Assembly (NCBI GenBank): GCA_026874595.1 | Contig: CM049313.1 | Location: 52,377,659-52,441,658 of the forward strand | Direction: 5' to 3' | Source: Sipunculus nudus | Lineage: Eukaryota; Annelida; Sipuncula; Golfingiida; Sipunculidae | DNA: 64,000 bases | Shown: positions 1 to 11,963 of the stretch, in pieces | Layout of the letters: each line of letters opens with the position of its first letter | Numbering within the stretch: the first letter of the stretch is position 1 | Program-made: the position numbers and the translations under genes | Notes under the pieces: generated by a model | The model's input: the letters and a program-made list of their open reading frames with translations, nothing else | Database searches by the model: none | Told to the model about the DNA's origin: nothing

Positions 1-96
1 GCTCTAAAAAGAGACAAAACGCTCGGTCGGCCCAAAATCTGTCCGTTAGGCGGGTTGTCCGCCCCAGAGGGGTGTCCGCAGCCCGGGGTTTCACTG
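1..96. repeat. Right end of a Tigger/pogo-like DNA repeat, cut by the window edge
   Basis: The stretch ends in GGGGTTTCACTG followed by TA, the mirror of the CAGTGRAACC ends seen at 37978 and 44512. The segment before it carries repeated GTCCG words (about 45-80), as in elements whose ends read as near-direct repeats. Only the right end is visible, so neither length nor coding content can be judged. Confidence 0.45.
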
Positions 97-102
97 TAAT
101 AA

Positions 103-190
103 TAAATAGCAGTAGCGCCAGTAGTAGTAGTAGCTGCTGTAGTAGTAAAAATAGTAATAGCAGTATAGCAATAGTAGTGTAGTATGCCAA
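103..190. repeat. Imperfect AGT/TAG trinucleotide microsatellite
   Basis: Degenerate runs of AGTAGT, TAGCAG and TAATAG words cover this stretch directly beside the transposon end. Confidence 0.7.
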
Positions 191-1434
191 TGACAAATAT
201 TTGGACGATAATTTTGACGAAAATGGCGAAACCTTTTTAAAAACAAGAATATAAAAAAAAATAATGAATAAAAATAAAAGGGACGTAAGTATCTTAGAGC
301 TTGTTGAAAGTTATCATGAGAACGTTATTATCGTTTCAATAATATATATCGTAAACATACATAATATATAAAAAATACAGATAGTTTTTAGTAAACTGTG
401 GAATATTTATCCACGATACCTATTTTATGAAAACCAAGTCACAGACAACCCATGATATTAATAAAAATATCAGCCATGAGAGGATAAATATACTCCGGGT
501 AGGTCAAAGGAACGTAGAGCTCTTTAGGCAACAGAGAGAAATAATGACACATAGATATTGTCCATGAATACCATAAATATAAATAAATATAGAAAAATGG
601 ACTATTATAAAGGGACCTTAAATCAAAAACATTCTAGACAAAGTCCAGACATGTTATTAATATGAAACAAGAAAGGGTGTCTTGAATGAAGTAATCTATT
701 AGGTCCAACCAAAACAGACCTTGCCAGCAAAAAAATTAAAATAAGTTGACTTATATATATCCTATCAGGCCGCTAATCAATAACCTTTGAATAAATGGTA
801 CCACTATATGGCATACAGGGGGTCGTTGCTCTTCTTCCCGTCCCGTGATATGAAAGTTCAGTTGTAAAACTAAATTAAAAGTGTTCAAACCAAACAAATG
901 TCCTCATTTAAAGTAACAGGATACTTCATCATAGGACCGAGGTGAACGTTTTTTTTGTCAATCTTCTTTTGATTATTTTTATTCCATATATTCCCATGTG
1001 TATGTTTCACTTAACAGAGCAGTTTTACAACTTAACAACATGCGTGCTCTGTTTATATTTTTAATATAAGGCTTGAAAAAAAATATCCTTACTTGACCCT
1101 TGGTCCAACAATTAACATGGTCTAATATGGTGACACGCATGTCCTGCGTGAGTTAACGATCTGCTGAAGCTTTATTCTTGATTTACAGAAGCCGTCATAC
1201 CGTTCAATCATATTGCAGGGAGACTTATAAACTAAACTGCCATAAAATTGCAAATCCTGTGAAATCATAAACCCCGGTCAACATCAACTAGGTATATAAT
1301 ATGACCGAGGACCTACACTGGAAAATAAAGCAAGTGGTCGATGGGTCGTGACGCTCGGCTGCTTAGCTTATTATTATAACTCAGACGAACTGGTTGATTT
1401 GTTATTTTGAAATTTCACATTTAATAATCACATT
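191..1434. other. No recognised feature
   Basis: AT-rich DNA with no frame over 60 codons and no repeat that I could match elsewhere in the window. Words near 1340 (GGGTCGTGACGCTCGGCTG) match words near 53510, so a small piece of the 53.5-56 kb repeat may be present. Confidence 0.5.
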
Positions 1435-1945
1435 TTTAAAGAGGCCCTATCACCTATAAAGCATTTTGTATCAACATAAAAAATGCCTTTAAAATAAATC
1501 GGTACCTGCCATTATATATGCCTTGGAACCATTTGCTTACTCTTGTAAACGACTGTTTAAAACAGTGAATCGGGCACGATCACAGGTGTCAACATAAACA
1601 CAGCGCGAGGGGCCGTTTGCATCGTGGAGCCACAATACGTGTCAATCAGGAGATGCCCTGACTGAAATTGGAACAAAAATTGTAATACATGATCCCGCTG
1701 GCTGAAACACTGGGTGTTGCGGCTCAAAATCGGACCCGCGGTTTCTCGGCCATGTCATTGTAAACAGACACAAGTGGACTGTGTTTACCACCACACAGAA
1801 CCATAACAAGGTGTTAAACAGCCGTATGTGAGGTACTGAGACTGTGTGCTGGGACAGTTTTGTTTGAAAACTTTTCTTTAAATGAAAACTAAACTTATAA
1901 TGTGAAAGAATAGGCATAATATTGGGCCTGATTATGTCCCTTCAA
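1435..1945 (+). repeat. Interspersed repeat family B, copy 1
   Basis: This segment aligns by eye with 20033-20465 in the same orientation. Shared blocks in order: ATCACCTATAAA; GATACCTGCC/GGTACCTGCC; TTTGCTTACTC; AACAGTG followed by CGGGC; CATAAACACAGCGC; CACGTGTCAAT/TACGTGTCAAT; CTGTGTTTACCA; CCATAACAAGG; GCGAGGTACTGAG or GTGAGGTACTGAG; and TGATTATGTCC. Both copies are about 430-510 bp with scattered substitutions and indels. No coding frame is shared and no terminal repeats are obvious, so the class is unknown. Conserved non-coding function is a less likely alternative. Confidence 0.8.
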
Positions 1946-3623
1946 GAATTCCGTGGCCTAGTTTTGATCAAATCACCAGGAAATAGTTCGGATCGGTGTA
2001 TTCTAAATCATTTTAGTAATTGAAAGCCTGTGATATGAATATATGATAATAGTGGCATAATCTTAAACTGCTATTCTCCAAATCTTGAACATAAGTAAGA
2101 AATAATTTAAAATATTGGAAGCACCACGAGTCTCATACAACGAATGAAGCTTTCCTAGAGGAAGAGTGGTAATCGATGCGTTAGTTATTGAGAAAATTTA
2201 GCTTTAGTATGAATTTTTACTAAACAAATACTCATTTTAGTAACATTTGACACATATGAATATGAATACTTACTCAAAATGGGTAAATTACAGGGTAATG
2301 TCAAATCAGCATATAATCTGAAAAATAATTTGCAATGAGCTAGTTAGGTCAATTCTGCTCCGCATTCTGACAGGAACACAAGTTTCCACTCAAAGTTAAG
2401 GTAAAGGGGTGAGAAATTCTGTTCAATATTCGTGAACACTCCTTTTAAAAAGTTTTTTTTTTTTTTTGCTGATTGGCTGAGATTTTACTGTGATTTCTCT
2501 ACGATCTGTGTCGATATTGAGCAGGTCCAACGGTTAATATTTGTGCCCTGCTAAAGGTCTGACAGACGGCCGGTACAATGGCTATCTGGGGAAACCAGTT
2601 TCAGCAACTAGGAAACAATTTATGGAGCCGGAGCTGAGAAACTAATACCATTGCTCTAAGTTCGCGATCTAAAAAAAAAAAACAGGTTAAATGCGTAAAT
2701 ATTGAATATAAAGCACCGATGACGCCGTATATCTTTAACAGAAAATATAAATCATTACACAACTAACAAAGTAAAGCATATTTGGTATGAACCCTACTTG
2801 AACCAGTTTCGTTAAATTTTTTAAAATTGTTTCATCATTTAGATAAAATGTAAGCGCCACGACAGCCCTTTAATGTCTATTAACCATTTGCAGAGTTATT
2901 GACTGGTAGACAAACGAAAATGTTGTCAAGGAAGCAGAGAACATGAAAATTGGAATAAAGACTACTATTTTCATAGAAACACTCAAATATTTCAATTGGA
3001 CCATTAAATAAAGCTAATAAGACAAAATGTAGCTAATTGTGTCATATACCACTTGTCTTGTTACTTGTTGATGTACCAGGGAAAATGATATTTATATCGT
3101 GATGTGTAGAGAGACATGAACCCGACGAGGACTGGTTTTAATGCCCTTTACTGGTTTTTCGGAGAAAATTGTTTTCGTTTATTCACATTCACTTTCGAAC
3201 ATAATTGTGATCGCCCAAACAGTATTCTGATTTGCCTTGGGCGAGTTGGCTTGCGTCAATGTCGAATCCTGCGCATGTCCCTCACACGCATATAGTCCAG
3301 GGTATAATACCATATTTAAACCCCAACCCCAATGCACACTTTTTTTATTATTAATACCGTTCTAATTGGTGTTTATAGAACCTAATTCTGGCGTTGGCTT
3401 GGAGGAGGGGGAATATTTTCAGGCGTCAAATGGCAAAAGTGTGAAGTGTGAGGGGCCGAGAGGATTCGGTATGTTGTCGTCGGAGATGTGGAAATTCTTT
3501 AACTTATTTTGTTTAAAATATAACCGATTTTGAACCATTGTCAAACAAGAGCTAATATTCTCGGTTCAGAAATCAATATAGTATAATATGCTTTGTCAGA
3601 TATATTGATCAAGCTTGATTGCG
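1946..3623. other. No recognised feature
   Basis: AT-rich DNA with homopolymer runs (T near 2452-2468, A near 2671-2682). No convincing frame, RNA gene or matched repeat was found. Confidence 0.5.
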
Positions 3624-4500
3624 TGCCAAAATGGAATTTATTGGCTAACTTTTTTCATTTATAGGCTAACTGTGCTTATTTCAGACGTGTGTTCAGATGC
3701 CATTTTAAATTAAAATGGCCACCATTTGTTATATTTTGTTTTTTTATCTGGATTTCCGAGCACTGTAGAGAATAATTAACTGTAGCAACACCCATGTTTG
3801 AGATACTAGGGATTCCATGAAAGCCATTCCCGTACTTTCTACAAAAATTGGATTAGGCCGCCATATTGAATTTCAACATGGCCGCCGCCATTCTTTTTAT
3901 ACCCTATATTTGGACTTCTTAGCACCGTAGAAGAATACAAGTTGTAGTAACATCACTGTTTGTGATACCAGGGATTCCATTAAAGGCATTCCCGTTTTTG
4001 CTTCAAACTGGACCAGGTAGCCATATACTGAATATAGCCACATATTGAATATAATATTGGCCGCCATTTCTTACACACGTTTGCGTGTATCTGCTCTTTT
4101 GATCACCGTAGAAGAATACACATGGTAGCAATATCCATGTTTAATAGAAAGATATAAATCAAAGCAATTGCTGTACGTTACAAGTATGGTTTGGTCGCCA
4201 TATTGAATTTCAAAATGTTCCCCATTTTTAATCCGTATTTGATCATATCATTCCTTGTGAGGGTGGGATGATATTTTAATTTGGTAGCAACATATTTGCT
4301 AAACATTGGTTAACATTTTTGCATATCTATGAGCCATGTAGAAGAATAAATACTTTGCAAATACATACGTTTGTGATACCAGGGATTTCATTAAACCCTA
4401 TGCCGTGCATGTTCATATTTTGGTTTTGCACCATGTTGGTTGCCATATTTAATGTTCTTCGCTGGTATAACAGCACTTCATTCCCACAGAGGTGTATCAG
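3624..4500 (+). repeat. Left arm: about three diverged units of a roughly 160-bp repeat
   Basis: Three units repeat the same order of words: a GGCCGCCATATTGAATTTCA-like block, TGGCCGCCATT, CACCGTAGAAGAATACA, GGTAGCAACATCCATGTTT, GATACCAGGGATTCCAT and a pyrimidine-rich linker. The arm begins at TGCCAAAATGGAATTTATTGGCTAA (3624-3648), which has its reverse complement at 7131-7156. Unit copies are well diverged, so the array is old. No protein is encoded. Confidence 0.75.
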
Positions 4501-6589
4501 CGGTGGTATAAAAGTCTAAATTTAATGTCATGTTCAAAACGATGTTTAATATGATGTATATATACATCATACAATACATTCAACGAATCATCAAAACTGA
4601 AACAGATCAGCAACTGCCTGTGGTGCAGGTAGTCCAAGACAATTTCTGGAGAGACATTTGTTTCGATAAGATGAGGATTTTTCGGTCCTTACTCACTCTA
4701 CCATTTGCAAGTGAGTGATATTGTCAATAAGAACAGGATTGTTTTGGTCCTTATTCCATATACCAAGTGCAAGTTAGCGATATGGGACAGACTTTCTGAA
4801 TATGTGGGTCTGATGTACCAAGGCTTCTTCAGTTTAATCTGATTCATTTGAAGGCTCAATGTTTTACTCCTTATTCACTTTGTCAAAGTCATTTTTGCCA
4901 GGTCGAATAAGATAATTACCATTGAAATTGAGGTACCTTAAGAAAACAGTAAACATGTATCTACCTATTGTCTCCCACAGAGACTGCAACACACTACAGG
5001 GCATGACTAACAAAGCAGAACTACTATATAAATCTTGTCAATATCTGTAAATCTTCTCCTAACCACCTTTCCAACGCGTCTTCTGCTTGCACATACTGAA
5101 AGTCTTAAGCTTAACTTTCTCCATTGGATCCTAAAAGGATTTCACTGATGTAGATACAAATAATCTCACTCCCTTTATTGCTGCACTGCTTGATCAAGTG
5201 AGGCAAAGCAAATGAAATATCCACCTGCTCCAAAGAACTTGCTAGACATAGTGTCGTATGTCAAAGGTATTGGTAACATGTAACGAGGAACCCTCATTCG
5301 AAAGATTATGTAACTCCTTTTAACACACTCATCACATCAAGTCGTCTCGTATTGAGATCTTTAGCAGAGTGCTTGGCATTTTAGTAACATTATGTCCAAG
5401 TTTCATTTCTCCAGGAATGCTGAAAAAGGAGATCATTAAAGGTCATTATGTTGGTCAAATTAAATATAAACTTTATTTATTTTACAAGGATTGTACAACT
5501 ACTTAATATAACTAATATATTAATATACTAAATGTTGGTCAAATTGTTTTCTATACCTGATGTACCATTTTCAAGTACTGATTTGGCCAATTGTCTCTCA
5601 CCTGTAAATAATGACCAGCTTTTATGTTGATGAATTCAAGAGAGCTGTCTTCTATATACTTTTCGACAACGGTGAAGCAAAAGGAAAAAAATCAAGCCTA
5701 AAGCCACCAGCTCTCAATGGGCGGCCTTTACCTATAGAAGAGTGCAGCTTAAATACCCTGCAATAGTCAGGACCAAGAGTCTTTACTGTTTTGTGAAGAG
5801 GACCAGGCACAAATGCTTATATGATTTTTGCAAGACACAACATTGTAAAACGAGTAGTCAATCGGTCTCTACTTAACAAGGTGGCAAAACATGCACTTTG
5901 AATCTGTGGCTGTCGTGACTGCATTATTAGGAATTAGTATTTGCCCTTCCGACAACCTGCTAAACCTCAATAATACATAACCAGCAATTGGGCCTGCCAA
6001 AACGTCTTTGAAGCATTTTTGTAGTATGAAATCTTGACAACAACTATCCTGAAATGTTATGTACTTCGCAATAAACGAAACACGAGGTAGGCTGGTGTGA
6101 CAGGTGTCTTTGAAGTAGTCATGGTCCAGAGCACCGTTCAATGTTACACGTTAACAAGATCTTTCAAAGATAAACACAATGTCTCCTTTCAGGAAATGTT
6201 CGTTGACATTAGTGACTTTCATTTTCATACAGATTATTAATTTGCATGTAAAGTAAAAAAAAGTGACAGAATGCTTTACATTACATTTAATTCCAAGTTT
6301 TAAATTGATTTTCGATATCGGCCATTTGTAAATCAAACATTGCGGTTGAATTCACCTGGCAAATGCTAGACATGCAGTAAACTAGAACCTCTTTACCATG
6401 AATGTTGATTTTTGGCATCATTTATAGATTTAGTTCCTTCTCTGGGAATCCCAGGCAGAGATAGCTGCAAAGATTATAATAAATCTTAATTCAACATGAC
6501 GGCCAAAATTTGTGAAATCGTGAAATTTTTATCAATGGAAGCCCCTGATGTAACAGGCATAGATATTGCCACTTAATTAAATGTTCTAT
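4501..6589. other. Spacer between the two inverted arms, no gene recognised
   Basis: About 2.1 kb lies between the facing arms. Short open frames exist, the longest about 90 codons on - at 5869-6141, but none resembles a family I know. Around 5660-5760 a stretch reads as a broken frame with a run of lysines and prolines. It may be decayed coding sequence of the element, but I cannot name it. Confidence 0.4.
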
Positions 6590-7156
6590 GCTGCTAACAA
6601 GAGTCCATTTTGAAATCCAATGGTGGCAAGAATAATTTTAAACAAGTATGGCCATGGCCTTAATGGATTTGCTTGGATCACATACATGGATGTTCGTACC
6701 AATTTAATTTCTGAACCCATGCTCATAAGTCCCGATATAAGCAAATGAGGATTAAAACTGGTGGCAATTTTGACATTCAAATGGCGGAATAACCTAATTG
6801 GTCGTAATATGGCAAAGGCTTTAATGGGATCGCTGATATCGCCAAAAAGGATGCTGCTACCAGTTGTATTCTTCTGCGGTACTCAGAAGTCCAGATATAG
6901 CGCAAATAGTACAGTGGCGGCTATGTTGAAGTTCAATATTGCGGCCGAATCCTAGTTGTAGCAAGTATGGCTATGGCTTAAATGGAATTTTCTGGTATCG
7001 TAAACATAGGTGTTGTTACCATTTATATTACTTTGAAATTCAAAATTACGCTGAAGACGTGCTGAAGACGCAACTGGAAACAAAATTTGCACTTGATATT
7101 TTTGGAATCAGCACCCCAAAATTGTCCAAGTTAGCCAATAAAAATCCATTTTGGCA
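6590..7156 (-). repeat. Right arm: inverted, diverged copy of the 3.6-4.5 kb repeat units
   Basis: Read on the minus strand, this stretch follows the left arm's order: the TGCCAAAATGG and ATTGGCTAA entry block, GATACCAGAAAATTCCATTTAAGCC, a TTCGGCCGCAATATTGAACTTCA block, TCTGGACTTCTGAGTACCGCAGAAGAATACAA, and GGTAGCAGCATCC. Identity to the left arm is partial. The facing orientation around a 2 kb spacer is what a foldback element or an inverted duplication would leave. Confidence 0.7.
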
Positions 7157-7794
7157 AGAAATCCCAGGTTGACTACATAACAGACTGTACAAATAACTAA
7201 AAATCTTTGCTTTTACCATTCTAAAACTACTGGCGCGGACTCGCTGTGTTACTTTAGACCCGCAACTAGTTATTTCGCTATTACAACAATTGGTAAAACC
7301 TAATCTATATATAAATATCGTAAGGGCAATTTTTGTAATTTTCCGTATCTTCTCTGATACCATCGTACGGATTGCCGTGATTTTCGATATACATATGCCC
7401 CGGGTTTGCCTGAAGAGATTCCACCCACTTTCATTTGCAATATTTGCGTATTACGTGCAAAATTAATAATTTATTATTTGCTCCCCCGCGGGCGCCTTTT
7501 TCTTTGTGTCTTCGGGCCCGGTATCACAATAGCCATAGAGTATGTGGTGGCGGGACCGAGTTTTACTCAGGGGGCCCTATCGGGGGTTTAAGTACATTCG
7601 CGGTGACCGGCCCGAAATAATCCCCATCGGCGATTCCTTTTGAAAAGGGGGATTTTTGAAAGTATTGTTTTGCAGGAGCCCTCTTCGTGACCTGATATGC
7701 TTCATTGCACATCAACCGGGTCGCAGGAAATCGTAATAGATAGGCAACAAAAAAAAATGGTATGGTTCTCGGGCACTTTATTTCAGAAAACTGT
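7157..7794. other. Mixed stretch with a repeat D copy and a G+C-richer patch
   Basis: The part at about 7300-7390 matches 8655-8745: both carry ATATATA, AAT(A)TCGTAA or AACGTAAT, a GATTTTCC-like ATCTCC block, and CGTRCGGATTG(C/T)CGT. The part at 7480-7640 is clearly richer in G+C, with CCCGCGGGCGCC and GGTGACCGGCCCG. Its two short overlapping frames have no recognisable product. Confidence 0.45.
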
Positions 7795-8035
7795 GAGGCC
7801 GGGTGATATTTTATCTTTGTTTTGTTTGTTTCGATAACATTTCATATGTTTCATATGATCAGGTAAAAGCATGAAAATAACAGAATTGTTTTGCTAAACG
7901 AGCATAAACACTACATAACAAAGGAAGATCAAAACTGTAAAACTGAAAATAAAAATATTTTTTTTATGGGGGGGGGGGGATAATTGACGCGGGCGGCGCC
8001 TGAGAACCATTCCTTTTATTTTTGTTGTGCCTTAT
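7795..8035 (+). repeat. Interspersed repeat family C, copy 1, with a poly-G run
   Basis: This matches 57265-57500. The shared order is TTGTTTGTTTCGATAA, ATATGATCAGG, AAAGCA, CTAAAC, ACACTACATAACA or ACACTATACATAACA, AAATAAAA, a run of 12-13 G, then AATTGACGCGGGCGG, GCCTSAGAACCAT and TTTTATT. A third, shorter copy lies at 43670-43760. The G-run (7968-7979) is part of the repeat and varies in length between copies. Confidence 0.8.
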
Positions 8036-8644
8036 AGGCCTACAGTCACACTTGGTCGCACGAAGTCCGGGCCTCGCATATGATTGAGGTCCTTGATAAA
8101 TATTCAAACCACATGTAGGCCTACTATATGTAACAGATGTAAAGAAAACAATGTTAACCAAATTCACGTCGTGGTTGGTACAGTGTAATGTGTACATGTG
8201 TGGAGATGGACCACCAAAGTTGTAAGCAAATAATATTGACTTTAAATGTTTTGAAAATCGAGATTTTTTTCTCATTACTGCAGTTACAAAGGTAAAACTC
8301 ATGCATGTAAAATGTGTATTTAATAAGTTTGTACTGGTATTTGTTTCTTTTACATATATGTGCCATATGATTTTCAATAATGTTTATGAAATACTCTTTG
8401 TTTTTAAAGACTTTAATTCCTTCATTCAGTATATATGCTTTTTGTGTATCTTTTGTATGCATATGTAATACTGTTGATCAGTTTCTCATGTCACATGGTA
8501 CATGTGTAGGTGACTATTTGGGAAGACCCCGACTACATTTTTGGCACTCCATGGTTTGGGGGTGACCGTTCGCGACTGTACGATGTTCCGAAACATGTTA
8601 CGAACGCTGTTCCAAAAAGATTTTAAATTTATCCACAATAATTT
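8036..8644. other. No recognised feature
   Basis: Low-complexity AT-rich sequence. The longest open frame, 137 codons on - at 7964-8377, starts in ordinary DNA and ends by translating the poly-G run and repeat C, so it is not a gene. Confidence 0.5.
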
Positions 8645-8745
8645 ACATACAGTGGATCTATATATTAATAACGTAATGCGATTTGTGTGATTTTCCATAT
8701 CTCCGGATTTTTTGTGGATTTCCGATACAACCGTGCGGATTGTCG
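8645..8745 (+). repeat. Repeat D, second copy
   Basis: About 90 bases resemble 7300-7390, with shared CTATATAT, TTTTCC and TATC, CGATA, and CGTGCGGATTGTCG or CGTACGGATTGCCG blocks. Only two copies are seen, 1.35 kb apart in the same orientation, flanking a repeat C copy. Confidence 0.55.
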
Positions 8746-9479
8746 TCTACGCCCTAAACCGTGCGTAGCACAGGTATTTGCTAGTGAAAAATTAATGGCA
8801 CTCACGGATGGGTTCTATAATGTCGTGTATATTGGTGAATCGTTTATGGAAACCTGCAGTTTCTTGATATTTGATTAACTTTACAACACAGGTACACATC
8901 ACATATTGTGAATAGAGCTAACTGTTATGGCGAACTGACTTTATTCATTGACAGGATGGGGTGGGGGGATCGTCACCCCTGAATGAAAAGGTGGGTGGAT
9001 ATGGGCCTATACGGATCCTAATTGCGACCCATCATGCCGCGTGGTTCATTCCTGTACGGTCATGAACAAAAAAGTTTTGATTGTGTTTGATATGACATTG
9101 AATCAATACAGTGCTTTTTATTTCTTCACCTCTGTATCTTCTAAATTCCTCTTATTTTGCGACCTCAGCTATAGCAATCGTCCTTTTCTTTTAAGGAAAG
9201 TCTGCATTTCTTTACTTGACTTTTCTACCGCCACATATCTCTTCCTTTATATTGGTCAAAACACAATTTTACAGAACTGAATTGACAAGTGCACGATTTT
9301 GCTGTTTGGGAATAGTGGTAAAGAAACCGTTGCACTTGGGCTTCTAAATATTCCAATGGCGTAGGTATAAATGTAGTTAAGAAGTTGATTTAGTCCATTA
9401 ATTATGATCGCTTAGATTCTTAAACGGTAGAGGTTCTACAAAATGAATACACCGCAGGATTTCCACATGATCAAGAATT
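8746..9479. other. No recognised feature
   Basis: The open frames are short and unrelated to known families. A G-rich patch at 8954-8970 is the only notable composition change. Confidence 0.5.
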
Positions 9480-9660
9480 CCTGTGCTTGCGCATTACCAC
9501 GGTACATTTGTTCACATAGTCAGTTTCTGAACAACTGCTACGCTCTTTACACAGCGCTTTACCTATAGAGCTACTACTAGTTGATTCTTTAGAAGCGCAA
9601 GATTTCCGCTGCCCCGGGAACGTAAACAACTGCTTGCCCAAAAAAGCTCTCAATGGAGAT
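9480..9660 (-). repeat. Short interspersed repeat family A, uninterrupted copy
   Basis: On - the order is a GGCAGCGGAAATCTTGCGC block, TTCTAAAGAATCAACT, TAGTAGCTCTATAGGTAAAG, CGCTGTGTAAAGAGCGTAG. The last part resembles a tRNA D-arm/A-box region (TAGCTCTATAGG), so a tRNA-derived SINE is possible, but I see no convincing B box here. Other copies: 27505-27596 with 32963-33005, 42185-42270, and 63045-63095 with 63700-63750. This copy shows the Harbinger target site unfilled (AGAAGCG-CAA-GATTTCC, about 9590-9607). Confidence 0.75.
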
Positions 9661-10355
9661 GTTTTCTGATGACAAAAGTATCGTTCTGTGTAACGTTGTA
9701 TATTGTATATTGAATGAGAAATATGTTATTCCGATTCAGATTACCTTGATAATTTTTATGGATTATTCCTTAGATTTTTAACATAAAATATGTCTTAATA
9801 AATGGATCAGAACTTTTCGTGTAAAAATCCTAACAGGCAGTATATGAACAAAAAAAAAAGGTAAAAAACATACAACCTTGCTGGAGGAGAAAGTAATAAT
9901 AAATACATGTATTAATACATAAATAATACGTCTATGAACACACTATGTACCCACTATGCCTAAACATATGCAACATGAAGGTTTTTTCTCTATATGCCCT
10001 CGTAGGAAGATAATCTACAACACTATTACTGAGATAATGCCATGACTTATGTCGTTAATGTTAACAAAGAAACACGGAAAATCAACTCATTGGATTATGC
10101 CACCTTTATTGCACCATGCTGATCATGGTTTACTGACTCCTACAACCTATTTATGCATCGTGTCATTCACTCCGAACCAAAGTATTGTATAAATCAGGAT
10201 CTCAGAGAACAATAGAACTGCTGCTCTAATTGTGAATTATTGTTCTCCATTTAAAGTTGCCTTTGTCAGTCGAAGAATTCAGGACACTATAAATAAATAA
10301 ACGAACAAAATAGGTACACTGTCATCAGCCCAAGATTTGTTTTGTTTTGTTTTTT
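9661..10355. other. No recognised feature
   Basis: AT-rich DNA with scattered A-runs and no matched repeats or genes. Confidence 0.5.
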
Positions 10356-10385
10356 GCTTGCCGGAAATCTTCGATTTCGGCAAGC
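10356..10385. repeat. Short near-perfect hairpin
   Basis: GCTTGCCGGAAATC pairs with GATTTCGGCAAGC around a tiny loop, with one unpaired base. It stands at the left edge of the repeat-rich 10.36-12.25 kb block and could be the terminal hairpin of a mobile repeat, but no partner end is visible. Confidence 0.55.
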
Positions 10386-10527
10386 ATGTTGGTCAGTTGT
10401 GTATGTCTGTTTGTTTGTCTGTCTCCACCCGCAAATGCATAGTTTGTAGCGATCGCTTTCAAATTTACATAGTTGATGTACAACCAAACGTGTCCGAAGC
10501 CTATTGAATTTTGTCAATATTAGTCAC

Positions 10528-10545
10528 AGGTCAAGGTCAAGGTCA
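10528..10545 (+). promoter_or_regulatory. Three abutting AGGTCA half-sites
   Basis: AGGTCA occurs three times with no spacer. The two junctions each create TCAAGGTCA, the known monomer site of NR5A/ERR-type nuclear receptors. It lies inside repeat sequence, so function is only a possibility. Confidence 0.4.
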
Positions 10546-10964
10546 TCAAAAATTTGAAAAACGGTTTTTTCTTCATATCTTTGTCACCATTAGTCTTCTC
10601 TACTTCAACTGTAGCTCATTTTAATCGTCATTCCAAGGCCTTTCTTCTCGTGTGTAGCTGACTCAAATTTGCCGTAACCATGGTAACATATTTTCGGGGA
10701 AAAGTCATGAAAAATGGTCTTATTTTTCTAACTTTGTCAGTTTTACAGCTAGAGAGGTCTAGTTTTTTTGCATCAGGTAGTATTCAATTCGTGTTATTTG
10801 ATTATATTAAAAGTCTCGCAATATCTCGTATAATATCTCGTTAAACGAGATATTTCGAGATATCACTTAGTAATAGACTAGAGTCTACAGTTATGCAGGA
10901 ATCATTTTGAAACTAATATATCTTATGTCTGACATTAAAAAAAGGATTTTTCATTTTCCGGATA

Positions 10965-10983
10965 TGGCCGCTAGGGGGTGCTA
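10965..10983 (+). promoter_or_regulatory. CTCF-like motif, unit 1
   Basis: TGGCCGCTAGGGGGTGCTA matches the known vertebrate CTCF core (TGGCCACCAGGGGGCGCTA) at most positions. It is the weakest of the four because the GGCGC core reads GGTGC. Confidence 0.4.
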
Positions 10984-11289
10984 CACTTGAACCCCCCGAA
11001 TATAAAAATTTTTGGACATATCTCCAAAAACTATAAACCTCAGTTACAGAAACTATACCTTGGTTTCTTCCTCTGGGTCTTCTTCATAACCTGGGAAAGT
11101 CATCTGGTCTAAAACTTGTGTCACTTTGTCTGTATGTCTGTCTGTTTCTCAGTTGTCCTCACATTCGCCTGCTTGCTGGTTTTCGCATATATAGCATTCT
11201 ACAGGCCACAGTTTTGAAAGAATTCTTTAAAACTGGTACATGTTATGTCTTACACAAATATCTCGAAAAAAATTTTCATTTTCCGAATA

Positions 11290-11308
11290 TGGCCACTAGG
11301 GGGCGCTG
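11290..11308 (+). promoter_or_regulatory. CTCF-like motif, unit 2 (best match)
   Basis: TGGCCACTAGGGGGCGCTG differs from the vertebrate consensus at only two positions, one of which (C to T) is a tolerated pyrimidine. It lies about 325 bases after the first site. Confidence 0.5.
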
Positions 11309-11624
11309 CCCATGACCCTCCCCAACATATCATGCTTTTGCCATATCTCTATAACTATAATTCTCAATTACAGAAACTATGTAATTTCTCTTGGTCTTCA
11401 CCATAACCTGAGTAAGCCACGTGGTCTCATTCTTGTGTTACTTTGTTAGTATGTCTGTCTGTTTGTCAGTTGTCCTCTAATTCGCGTGGTTGCTGATTCT
11501 TGTGTCTTACATAGAGCATTCTAGAGGCAACAGTTTGAAAGGAATCCTTTTGAAACTGGTACATGTTATGTCTTACACAAATATCTCGAAAAGAATTTTT
11601 CATTTTTCCGAATATGGCCGCTAG

Positions 11625-11644
11625 GGGGGCGCTGCCAATGACCA
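11625..11644 (+). promoter_or_regulatory. CTCF-like motif, unit 3, with one extra G
   Basis: TGGCCGCTAGGGGGGCGCTG has an additional G in the core run, which would shift zinc-finger register. It is probably weaker than unit 2. Confidence 0.35.
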
Positions 11645-11944
11645 TCCCCAACATTTCATTCTTTTGGCCATATCTCCATAACTATAATTCTCAATTACAG
11701 AAAATATTACTTATTTTCTTCCTCTTGGTCTTCCCCATAACCTAAGTAAGTCATGTGGTCTCATTCTTGTGTTACTTTGTTGGTATGCCTGTCTGTTTAT
11801 CAGTTGTCCTCAAATTCGCCTGCTTGCTTTTTCTTGTCTTACATATACCATTCTTCAGGCCACAGTTTTAAAGGAGTCCTTTTGAAACTGGTACATGTTA
11901 TGTCTTACACTAATATCTCGAAAAAGATTCTTCATTTTTTGGAT

Positions 11945-11963
11945 ATTGCCGCTAGGGGGCGCT
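11945..11963 (+). promoter_or_regulatory. CTCF-like motif, unit 4
   Basis: TTGCCGCTAGGGGGCGCTG keeps the full AGGGGGCGCT core, with changes at the 5' side. Confidence 0.45.

Noticed and set aside
3700-7060. GCCGCCAT words as YY1 or Kozak-type regulatory sites
   Set aside because: They belong to the repeat unit and recur only because the unit does.
7964-8377. 137-codon frame on -
   Set aside because: It translates the poly-G run and repeat C and starts within unrelated DNA.
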